A DNA stretch of 64,000 bases from Oxyruncus cristatus (Eukaryota > Chordata > Aves > Passeriformes > Cotingidae): positions 2,001,467-2,065,466 of the forward strand of contig VXAY01005881.1 of NCBI GenBank assembly GCA_013399855.1, read 5' to 3'. The position numbers and the translations under genes were made by a program. The notes beneath the pieces are model-generated. The model saw nothing but the letters and a program-made list of their open reading frames with translations. It was not told where the DNA came from and did not search any database. Positions 1 to 10,751 of the stretch are shown piece after piece (within the stretch, counting starts at the first letter, position 1; every line of letters starts with the position of its first letter).

Positions 1-800
1 CCCGTGGCGGAAGGTTACTGCGCGGTTTGAATGGGGTGCCGTACAAAGCTCAGTTTCCCTGAGGGAGCCGAGCCCGGCGGGGTTGGAGGTCCGTGATCCG
101 CCTGTTCGGGACGGCTCCTGCCGGCAGCACCGGTCACAGCCCGCCGAGGGCAGGGGCGTCCCGGCGGCCGGAGGGGGCGGCCCCGCCGGAGCCGTGCCGA
201 GGTTGCGGGACAGCGCCGGGGCTGGGGGTGCTCCCGCTGCCCTAAGGGATGGGCAGCATCCCGCCGGGAAGCGGCACCGCACGGACCGGGGTGCGCGGTG
301 CAGCCCCGCCCGCAGGGCGCTGTCACTACCCCCGGGACAGAGCCGCCCGCCCCGGGGCTCACACGGTGCCGAGGAGCCGCTGCCGCCGAGCTCCGCTCGA
401 GTAACTCCCGAGTTCCCCCATCCCCGCTGCCGTGCCGAGCCGGGATCCGCACTGGGGGCCCGGCCGAGCAACAGATCCCGCGCACTCGCATTCCCACATT
501 CCCAGCGGCGCGCCCGGCTCCCCACGCGGCCGCGGAGGAGGAGCCGGTCGGGATCAGGGATCCCTCCCGGGGGCGGCCGCGTCCCCCGCCCGGAGCCTTC
601 CCCGGGGTGACCCGGCAGCGAGCGGCTGTCGTCCCGCCGGCAGCGCTCCGGGAGCCGGAGGAGGGCGAGGGAGGGAACAATAGGGGCAGTGGGACCACTT
701 TCTTTCCCCTCGTCACGCGAAGCTCCTGCCGGGAAAACCCGCACGCCGCGGGGGACAACTGATGGGGGAGGAGGGACGGGAACGAGGGGTCCGGACCCGC
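1..800. promoter_or_regulatory. CpG island at left edge, possible RCOR1 promoter
   Basis: GC content and CpG density are very high from the first base to about 800, then drop to AT-rich sequence with few CpGs. An ETS-like CGGAAG lies at the left edge and a CRE-like CGTCACG near 711. The left limit lies outside the window. Vertebrate islands of this kind mark promoters. In human, RCOR1 starts head to head with ANKRD9 some tens of kb away, so a minus-strand RCOR1 promoter is my best guess. I see no RCOR1 coding sequence, so it could equally serve a non-coding RNA. Confidence 0.6.
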
Positions 801-3258
801 CCCGGCTAAATGGGCAACCAAAGTATGTGTAGACCGCTCGCTGTTATTTTGCGACTCGGACTGTACGTCTGGGTGAGGCAACACAATGCACGGTCATGGA
901 AAGCAGCTTGTGGGGTGTGTCTGCTATTTTCATTCAAATTAACTTCTGTAGCAAGTTGGTTTTTTTATTGGCCTGTGCAATTAAAAGTGCCATTTGACTA
1001 GCAGCGGTTATCTCGTATCAGCCAAACTGTCCCCAGCCACTCCCCGCCTCCCTCTGCCATTTTAATCCAAGAGAATTTGCACAGGGGGAGGGGGAAAGAG
1101 CTGCCGAGGGAGAGCCGTGGTCTCCAGCCCTGGGCTTACCCTTCCCTCTCAATGTTGAGCGTAAGATTATCAAAATCATTTCACTTCTAGTTTAGACACA
1201 GTATTTTCTCCACTAAAATAGGGAAAGAAATACCTTTATGAAATGCATGGTAGTTTGTTTCAGCATACTGTCGTCTTTACAATATCTCCTTTCTCCTCTA
1301 CACTCGGTATGCGTGTTGTGTGTACTTACTGACACGCACAGTTTCCTTCGTGTACACATGCACGTACCTGTGAGTATTTATTCAACACAGTTATTTAACG
1401 CAGAAAAAATAAGCTCACTTTCACTGCATAAAAATAACTTTTCCTAGCTCACAATACTAAATTTTATAACGATGACTCTTGATCCCCCACTCTTTAAAAA
1501 TATCGGCTCTAAATCAGGGGAGTAATTAGCAATGCTCTTAAACCCCAGCACTGACAGCCACAAATATTTCCCAGTGTGGAGTGTATTACTTCTGTAGTGC
1601 AGAATTAATTTTCATGATAGACAGGAATGCAAACATGGCTGAGTGTTCATTATCCTTCTCTGTACTCTAGGATTTCTACACCAGAAATGCAAGAGCAGGA
1701 AGGGAACACCCGATCTTTCATTTAAAAATGAGCTTGAGTGAAATTCAAAAGGTTTCTCCACTGCTTTTGAAAGTCCCAGCACTAAAAAAAAACAAAAAAA
1801 ACTTAGGCTGAAACACAACTGAACTTGAACTTGAACCTGAGACCACAGATGACATTTGGAAGCATGTGTGTACAGTTTACACTGAGACGTGTGTATAGCT
1901 TTGCAAATTGGGGCCTAATTTTTGTCTTCACTTCCTCTCTCTCCTTCCCTCCCTTCTCCTCTCTTTATGGCCATTACCCACTTAGGCCCCAGGATTAAAA
2001 TCTTAAATCAATCATCTAAATTATTTATAACACAATTTCACTCATTTAAACTGTTGAAACATTTACTGCCACTTCGCCACTGTTTGCCTTTCCCAAAGCC
2101 CTGGCCGCTGCAGCTCCTCCTGGAAACGGGATTGAGCAGCGCAGTCCTGTTGGAGCAGGCCGGGGGAGCAGCGTATTCCCTGCATCCCCAATTCCGTTTG
2201 ACAGTGCCATGAGGGAGGCCACCTGTGCCGAAGCCATCCCCTGGGGCAGCAGGGCACACTCTGCCCCTCCTGCCCACTCACCAGGCTGCCCCGTGAGCCC
2301 AGCAGAAGATAAGTAGATACCCAGGAACAGCAGCAGATCAGTGCCTTCTCCCTTGGGTGCCAAAGGCTGCGTGTGTGCACTCTGTGCATGTGTGTATATC
2401 CCCAAAGCAGGAAGTCTCAGCATTGTCACTGTCACTGCCAGTTTGCACCTGTCACAGCTGTTGTCCCAGGCCAACAACACCCTCTTCACCCGCAGCAGGG
2501 CTCCTATTTGTTTTCAAACCTTTCTGCAGAAATTTGTAAGCCCTGAATAGAACATCTCTGATGGTGATGGGGGCTTTTTGTTTCTGGCCATTGAGAAAAT
2601 TTTTCATGCTTGTTTTTTCTTCATGAACATGGTGGTGTTGGATTTCTTTCTGCTTCGGCTTTACCCTGAAGTTTTGAGGGTGTCCCAGTACAGCACTACA
2701 GATTTTGGTGGTGTTCTGGAAGGAAACTTTGAAAAATTCTTTCCTGGCCATAAAGAAAACTCTTTGCAGAGTGTGGGTGAACATGTACACAGAAACTGTA
2801 CACGAAACACAGAATTGTGGTTTATTTTTTAGCAGTAAGACTGAAAACACTTTTTGTGACCTCCAACTAATTCAAGTGCCAAAAAAGCAATAAATTCTAT
2901 TCCTCTGGCTCTTGCCATTTACTCTGGAGAAAACCTGTATTAAAACTTATTTTGAAGGTGGTACAGATGAGGAGGAAACCCCTTGAGCTGTAAGTGAACC
3001 TCTGGCGCGTGTGGGGTCTTGTTTACCTGGATCAAAACTTTATTGAGACACACTGGGCCATGATCCCACATGTGACTGTGCACACTTCTGTGACCTGCCA
3101 AGGCTCACCAAGAGGAGTTTCATGTATGATCTGCAGCAGACTGAGTTATGCAGAGTAGGGAAGGTATTTTTCCTAGACCCTGAGCTTGACTGCAGCTTCT
3201 GGACATTACTGAAATGTAGTGGTTAACCTGCTGATCTGTTTAGATACCAGACCAAAAA

Positions 3259-3279
3259 GGGGGGGTGGGGGGGGAGGGA
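3259..3279 (+). repeat. G-run with G-quadruplex potential
   Basis: This is an almost uninterrupted G tract, broken only by one T and single As, on the plus strand. It meets the simple pattern of four G-runs with short loops. No gene context is visible. Confidence 0.6.
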
Positions 3280-3783
3280 GTCTCCTCCTTATAAAGACAA
3301 TGTTATTGTTGCATGCATGTTGTAACCTAACAGGTTGGATAAGGCAGGATTGTCTTTTTAAATAATTTCTTGAAATTTGTTTCTCTTTGTCAAGGGAAAA
3401 GCACCTCTCCTTACCAGTTTTTAAATCAAAACTTTTCTTATTGCCATTAACCCTGTCAGTCCCACAAGAGAAGTACAGATGAAGTAGAAATGAAGCCAGG
3501 ATGCCCAACAACTGAGCAGCCTTCATTCCCTGGATGAAAAAAATAGTGTCTTCTGCCTCTTCCTTGCTCTCCTTCCTTTTAAGACTTTTCCCAGGGCAGC
3601 AATGCTCACAGTGCATCCTCGGGGCTGCCAGTTCTTGCAACAAAGGGTTACGAGAGCTAAAACCCTACCCGTTTGCTGGAGTTGTAAAAAGCAGCTCTCA
3701 CCTCCTTTGTACTGTATTTTTCTTGAAAACAGACACACTAAAAATGCTTACCCCAGTGAGAATGTGCCTGTGTGTTTACACAA

Positions 3784-3820
3784 GTATATATGTACGTATG
3801 TACGTATATATACACATATG
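3784..3820. repeat. AT/TACGTA microsatellite
   Basis: Alternating TA and TACGTA steps make a simple repeat that is almost self-complementary and could form a hairpin. Confidence 0.65.
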
Positions 3821-6800
3821 TTTGGTTACTAGTAGTAAAAGGGACAATTAATCATGCTCTGGACTGATTGTTTTTAATACTGAAAGGCTATTAATCAGGA
3901 AAATGTTACCCTTTGAACAAGATGTTTATACAATCAACACTATGGATTGTTTTTTTTTTCCCCTGGTGCTAAGCTGCCTGCTAATGCAGAGCGGAAGTCG
4001 GGTTTACAATCTCTTACATTAGAACTTCGTGCTCCAAGTTCGACAACTGGAATTTGGAAGGAATGCATGGGAGTTCATGCCTGGTTCTCTTAAGTTTCAA
4101 GGGGACTTGGGTGTTCAAACCCCAAATCTCTGGAAGCATTTACAAGCCTAAAAGACAGAAACAGGCATCATGTGCGAATTTCAAAAACACCTCCTTCTGC
4201 TGAAAAAACCCCAAGGGGCATCTAATTTCACTTTAATGTAACTAAAAGACTTCTAAAATCTGTCCCTAAATCTCTTGCGAGCCTTTGGAAATTTGTCCTT
4301 GGAGCCTTTCAGCCTGAAAGTTGCTTTTAGAGAAGGAATAGTATAGCAAATTTTAATCCAAACTTTTATTTCCCACTGGAGAGAATGGCTCATATCCTGT
4401 AGTGAGTGGGAGGCCAGCAGAAAAAATACGGGGGGAACCATGGTGGGAGTGAGAGGGTGCAGAGAGGCAGCTGGGGCTGGATCAGCAGCAGGAGGCAGGA
4501 AAAGGGATGCTGGCAGCTACAGGGTAGGCATGGCAGGGCGAGGGGAGCCACAGCAGCCAAAGAAACCATGTCTTGGCCTGAAGCAGAGCTCCAGGCTGAC
4601 CTAGAGCAGAGGCACTAAGGGCTGGCCCTGGGAGGAAGGAGAGGATGAGACTGAAATCCTGCACAGGCAGAGGCTGATGATGCCAGGGAGAGCCATGGGA
4701 CAAACACGTGACATCTTGGTGCAGGCAGAGTTGCAGAGAACACCCTGTCTATCCCAGCAAAGTATGGACACAGACTCCAGTGGGTTTGTTTCAGCGTCCG
4801 TGCTAGGAGCTACTTCACAGCCGGTGACGCTGATGGGAATAGGACTTATCCATCTGTCCATGCTCTTGTGTGCACCCCATTAGCAGGGTTTTGACTCCTG
4901 GGGTGTATGGCTTTCCCCACCACCCTGTGTTGCTCTCACAGGGCTCCACTTCCTCTCTTTCCTCCTGGGAGCTTCTCTCAGCTAATTAAATTTGAGGCTG
5001 TCAAGCAGCCCTGTTACCCCTCAGCTCCCCCACCTGCCCAGCCAGCAGGGCTCCAGAGTGGGGCAGGCAGCACCCAGAGTGGGCAGCCCCTCTCTGACCC
5101 CCATCCTGCACCTCTGATCAGCCCTGGAGAAGGGCTGAGGAGGAGAAAGTGGGAAGGGACAGCACTGAGAGGAGGTGAGACAGGAGCTAGTCTCTGGTGG
5201 TACTAATCCCTCCATAGCTAGTGCCTTCTTACAAAAAACAAACTTTGAATGAGGTGGGCCAGGGATCTTTACCTGCCCGAGGATGAGGAAGAGGCACACA
5301 GCAAAATCAGAGTAGAAAGCCTCAAATAGCTGGTGGGCTTGCCCCACTTAGTTCTGTGTTTAAGTTAATCTCCATATTTGAAGAGAAACACATGGTATGA
5401 AGAGATTCATTACTCCTTAAAAAAACAAATGGGGAAACAATATTTCCTTTTAGGGAATCACTTAATTGTAGGGATGATTGCAGGTGGCACAGCACTTATC
5501 TGGGAAGATACTCCTCTCTTTTTATAAACTTTCATTTCACTTGTCTCCATCATCACCATCTTGTCAGCGAGGCACAATGCTAAAGTCTGTGAGGGGAGAC
5601 AGAATTGCAGGGGACAGCTGCCATCGTTTTTAGAGTGATTGGGAGTCAAATAACATGATTTTCCTCACCGGTAATTTTGAACAAGAAATGCACACAATTC
5701 CTTTGGGGAGCTCTTTGTCATAAGTCCTAGCGGGAAAAAGATTGAGGTTTAAGAGTAGATATTCATTGTAAGAGGTTTGCAAGGAATACAATCCCTCGCA
5801 CTTCAGTTTTTAAATCAACCTTTTTTCTTTTCTTTTTTGTTTTTGAGGGAAGAAGTTTTCTCCAGGAGCAGCTTCTTGTGCAGTGCTGTGGCATTACCTT
5901 TGGAGGATGCTGCTGTGGCCAAGCCAACCAACTACGAGAAACATGACCTGCATCCAGCAGGAAAACTCCTCTATGCGAGCCTCTCCATGGGGGCAGCTTT
6001 CCATGTTGCTGCAGTCCACAGCAACAGAGGTGGAAGCAGAAAAGGCTGCTCAGAGAGAGGTGTCCCACCTTTGTAACCTGGTAGGCAGCTCCCTACCTGC
6101 ACCCTCACATGATGGTGCCCGGGGCTGCGATTGCAGCAAAGTCCCTCAGCCAGGCCTCCCTCAGAGTCCCCCTCGTGCCTTGCTGCTATCGTGGTAATCC
6201 CAGCAATGGGAAAGAGAGGTCCAGCTGAGAGGCAGCTGCTTGCTCCTGAAATCCTACCAAAAAAAACCCCAGTTTGACTTCCTGCCAACACAGCCCCCTT
6301 TACTGCACCATTCAGCTCAATCTCTTCCCATGACATAGGGTGATCTTAGACAAATGCAGCCAGGGGTATCCTGAAGGGCCTCTGACCACTGGCATTCCCA
6401 TGAGAAAGGGAACTATTTGAATTTATCTGAAATTCCCCTCAAAACTCATACTCGTAGGTCCAAGCAAACTGTTGTAACAGAGTAAACTGTGGAGGTTGGT
6501 ATGTCCATACACGTATGTGGGAGTGGAGAAAATTGTCTTTCACATCATTCTGACGTATATGGAGATCACTTTGCTGAAATCCCTGGAAATTCCCTTTGTT
6601 ATAAAACCAGTAGAAGGCTCAGGCCCAGTGTTTCTGTGAACACACCCCTAAGGCAGCACAGCTCACCAGGACTCTAGTGCCAACCTTTTATTGTACACTT
6701 TCTTTTCCATTCAGTCCAAATATAATCTGGAAATCTCAAATGCTAGTGATCTCAGGGGGAGGAGAGAGAAATCAAGATTAGTCCTTCACTGGTGTTTGTC

Positions 6801-9023
6801 TGAAGAAAACCTGCAACACATGAAAACCCGAAAAAGAAAATTAAAAAAAAAAATCAATGAAAGGTCTATTTAGTGTCAAGTGAGGAACTAATCACAAACC
6901 AAAAGAAAAAATTTTAGAAAATAACATGACCTGGTACCTTTTAAAATCATGATTAAAAAGAAAGCTACATTCCTATCTGCCCCAAGCTTTTCCTTATTAA
7001 ACACTGAATGCACCTAAGACAGATGCATTTCCTGGACCTACCAGCACTAAGCACAGGGGATGGATGCTGTTTCTCAGCAGACAACTTGTTGGTACCCTTT
7101 CACAGCCACTGCACCACTGGGATTCACCTGATGACACCAGAAACCAAACTCAGACATCAGACCAAATCTTTATTCTGTGGTCTACCTTTTCTCAGTTACA
7201 TTGATGTAAATCGAGGGTTTAAACTGATCCCAACCTGCTCAGAGACACTGGAAGGCTCTGGATTAATACAAAGCACAGGCATCTGCCTCCTGCTGTTTCT
7301 GTGCCTGTGGTATCAATAGTGATTTTGAAAATTATTATTTCCATACAGGCTATAATGACTTAGAAGGAATAGTTACAGCCTGTTGTGCAAATGTGAACAA
7401 CACTCGCTTTTTTAAAACGTGGATTTTTTTATACGACGGGAACTAATGGCCCTTTCAGAGCAGTTATGGTTTATCTTGTCAATTTGGTTTCTATTCATGC
7501 GTGCTAAGGGAATTTTTATAGCCAAACTAGGAGTCCTTAAAAATGGGCCTTATACTGGAAATGCAGATGTGACTTACTGTGAGTTGTGCTAGGAGAGCAC
7601 CCCTGCCCCTGGGGAGCCAGAGCCAGTAATCAGAATTCCCTTTCCCCATGCACATAACATGACTCGCAGGCACTCTTTCATCTGCACTGAGAGGCAGGAA
7701 GGAGAGGTAGAATTAGCCCCTCATTACAATAATGTTTCTCACACTTTCTCCAGCTACTCTCTGCAGGCATTAGTAGAGGGGGCCTGGCTGCCAGAATTGC
7801 TGAAAACCTACATCTCCAGTTAAAAGAAATCAGAGAGCAGTGGTTCTGAAAAATCAGAGCCACAGAGCTTTAAACAAATGCTTTTATACCATTAAAAATA
7901 TAAATATATAGACTCACCTTAATTTTACTCTCTACTGTGAGTGCTTTGTTGTGAAAGAAAATTGTCTATTTTCCAGACTATCTGATTTCTCTTATGGCTT
8001 CACCACTATAAACTGTACTGCACATGTACATCAATATATTTACCTGCCTGCTTCACAGCTGGACAGAAAATGAAGCCATCTCAATCATCTTCACATTCAG
8101 CAATAGAGAAAACTGACTTTTCCCCTCACTCGATGCCAATTAAAATGCGAAATGTGGATAATCTGATCTCCACTAAATATTCCAATCCCCTCCATAGCAC
8201 AGAGTGGATATATCTCCATACTCACTGGCAACCTGAACCTTTTCTAAGACTGGAAAAAGCAAGAGAATAGAGACTGTACAGTCTTATTACTTATTTATTC
8301 AGAATGTTGTAGCCGTGCCTCCCTTCATCTCTTGGCTCCTTATCCAAAACCTGTGTAATGAGCAACATCACAGGACCTGACTACCAGCAGACACGACACC
8401 TCCACTAAAATGAATGCATTTATACTGATTTATGGCAGCTGAGGAGCTGCCACAGCACATCCAGGGAATACCTATCTCCCCAGAAAAAAAGGTACGCCTC
8501 TGACAATGTGTTCCCGGGGTGTTTCTCACAGATCCCATGCCTTGGTGGAGTAGGAGCCACCCCTATCCCAGCTCCTAGTCCTGTCTCCATTGCTGCACCG
8601 AGTGCCTGACCACCTTGTCCTCATCATAGAGGCTCTCCTCTGAAAAGGCATGGAGCCAAACCTGGCAGGAACCGATCGGATATGTACAAAGGAAAATCTT
8701 GACAGCATCTGTGAACAGAGTTTAAGAGAAAGGAACAAAATAATACCACATATGTTAACTGATTGAAATGGTAGCTATGGTGACCATGGACAGACAAAGA
8801 ACAAACCATTTTGACTGAATTCAGCGAATTCTTTCTGGCAACAAACTGCAAGTATAAAGCAAACTTTTAAAAATCCCTAATGAAATTATTATAACAAATC
8901 CATTTAGCTCTGTTTGATGTGTTTGCTTTTTAAATTTCCATTGCAGCTATTACATTAAACCTATTAATCATTGATGTAGTCAAATAATTTTCACCGACTA
9001 AAACCAGGGATTTTCTCACTGTA

Positions 9024-9048
9024 AAAATAAATAAATAAATAAATAAAT
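9024..9048. repeat. (AAAT)n microsatellite
   Basis: Five to six tetranucleotide units occur in an AT-rich stretch. The minus-strand reading frame over it ends in a string of Tyr, Leu, Phe and Ile residues that simply reflects the repeat. Confidence 0.85.
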
Positions 9049-10002
9049 TGCATTTTCAAGAAAAAAAATTAAAAGCAAGGAATAGTTATTGTAAAATGGC
9101 AGGCATTCATAATTCAGAGCATTTTTTTGTACATGAGAGAGTGTCTGGGTTTTGTAGAATAAAGGATTGTTTATAGAAGTTGGATTACTTTCCCTATCCT
9201 GATATGCAGTGTAGCTATGAAAAATGACTGTCCTGTTTATTGTGTAGCACAGTGTCAAACGTCTCAGAGTCTCTTTCCTCCAGGGTGCCCATTTTTTTCT
9301 AGCCCCTTGGAGGAGCTGTCTCTTGGTGCTCTCCCCTTGAGGGCTGGCCACTTGTGCCAAGGGGAATTGGGCTGAGGACAGCGCGGGGGAGCACCGAGCT
9401 GAGCTATCGAGGGGCAGAAAAGCTGCATCCTTAGAACCAGCACTGGAGAGAGGCAGGAGATAGGGAGGATTACTCCAGTGCCAGCACAGCATAAGGCTGC
9501 TCAAAGTGCTGCACAGCTGCTTGCAAACTCCCACCCCAGGAGGCTTGCAGGGGCTGGAGGAGGCTCCACAGGGAATGTCACGATGGAGACTCCAGCATGT
9601 CACCTGCTGTCAAGCATCCCAGGCACACTTTGGTGGACACCTCACTGCCTGCTCAGTTTTAGTCTGGAGACTGATTCAGAACAAACAAAACAGATGATGC
9701 TGCCCCTGCACCCCATCCCTTCACCCAGCTGCACTCACTGGATATAGTTTCACAGCACAACACAAAATCCTAATTCTAACCTGAAGTTAGAAGTCTTACT
9801 TCTAACCAGAAGAACTGCTGTCATTCCCCTGTCTTGTTAATATTTAATTCGGTGTGTTTGGTCCCTTTGGCAGACTGTACAATTCCTAACAATACGGATT
9901 TGCAATGTAGCTGTGCTTTTGATGCTCCAGGAGCAGTAACTTCAGATTTCTGCAGTGCATGGACACTCTCAACTCTACTCTCACATTATCTGCACAAGTT
10001 AA

Positions 10003-10020
10003 TTGTTCTTTAAAGAACAA
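10003..10020. repeat. 18-bp perfect palindrome (TGTTCT/AGAACA)
   Basis: TTGTTCTTTAAAGAACAA reads the same on both strands. It contains two steroid-receptor half-sites (AGAACA) pointing outward with four bases between them, which is not the usual inverted GRE arrangement. Confidence 0.7.
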
Positions 10021-10486
10021 AACAAACCAAAAAAAGCAAGAAGTGCCCACCATTCAAACGCCACTCTCTTTATCTGTCTGCTGACTGAAGCTCTGGCTCA
10101 GCCTTCTGTCAATTAAATTAAGTTCCCAGCTATGCCATTGCTGCCTGCGTGACAAAAGGCACTTCACTGACTGGCTCTGCTCTTCAGTTCCCTGTACACT
10201 AAAACGGGACCGAGTTTAAGGCCTTTCACTTCTGCCTAGCATGGCCCTTCCCTATGTTCTCCACCCACACACTTTGCTTTCACTCTTGCCAGCACAGAAG
10301 GCAGGTCCTCTGGGACTGCGCCTGACTCTGTGTGGGTCCCGTGAGAGCAGAGCTGAGCGAGGGTGAGCACATGTGCTCCCTGTCTTTTGTAACGGGATAG
10401 CCAGAGGAATGAGCGCTCAGTCCACACAGCCTCACCTGCTCAAGCTGTTTGCTTTAGCCGCAGCTTGAGTGTGGCAGGAGCACATG

Positions 10487-10547
10487 GAGCAGGGGGGAAG
10501 AGGGGAAAAAATTAATGAGCAGGGGGGAAGAGGGGAAAAAAATTAAT
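10487..10547. repeat. 30-bp tandem duplication
   Basis: Two adjacent copies of a unit beginning GAGCAGGGGGG and ending ATTAAT are identical apart from one extra A in the second copy. The near identity suggests a recent duplication or replication slippage. Confidence 0.9.
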
Positions 10548-10737
10548 GCCTTTTCTTTCGGTACTGCCTGGAAACAGTAAAGAAACAGTTACTTTGATTT
10601 TATGTGCAGTAAACCCTCACTAGATGGCTCCTTACAGCAAGTAAATATATTCCCGACAGAAAGAACACTGATGTGGCATAATCTGTGTGAGAGCGGAGGT
10701 AGCGTGATGCTAACGGGGCTTTATCGCTGGCTGAGCG

Positions 10738-10751
10738 TTTTCCATGGAAAA
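10738..10751. promoter_or_regulatory. 14-bp palindrome with paired GGAAA sites
   Basis: TTTTCCATGGAAAA is a perfect palindrome that presents GGAAA on both strands, the core bound by NFAT and Rel factors. It sits in a patch (10,680-10,830) with more CpG than its surroundings. Function is only inferred. Confidence 0.35.

Larger units (their letters stand above)
801..9000. other. Gene-free interval, left part
   Basis: No coding exon is recognisable. A short polypyrimidine run lies at 1,921-1,964, a G-run at 3,259-3,279, and a (TACGTA)-type AT microsatellite at 3,784-3,820. The stretch 4,400-5,250 is richer in G and C, without CpG clustering. The AT-rich part at 8,870-9,000 has homeobox-like TAAT cores and could be enhancer DNA, but I cannot test conservation. 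Confidence 0.5.

Noticed and set aside
15..884. 289-residue reading frame on the minus strand in the left CpG island
   Set aside because: Arg/Pro/Gly/Ala-rich with several overlapping frames on both strands, as any very GC-rich DNA gives. No match to RCOR1 or another family that I know.
4105..4130. tRNA B-box-like GTTCAAACCCC
   Set aside because: No matching A box, acceptor stem or anticodon arm could be laid out around it.
9016..9603. 195-residue minus-strand frame
   Set aside because: It runs into the (AAAT)n microsatellite and has no domain, no consistent splice context and no recognisable family.
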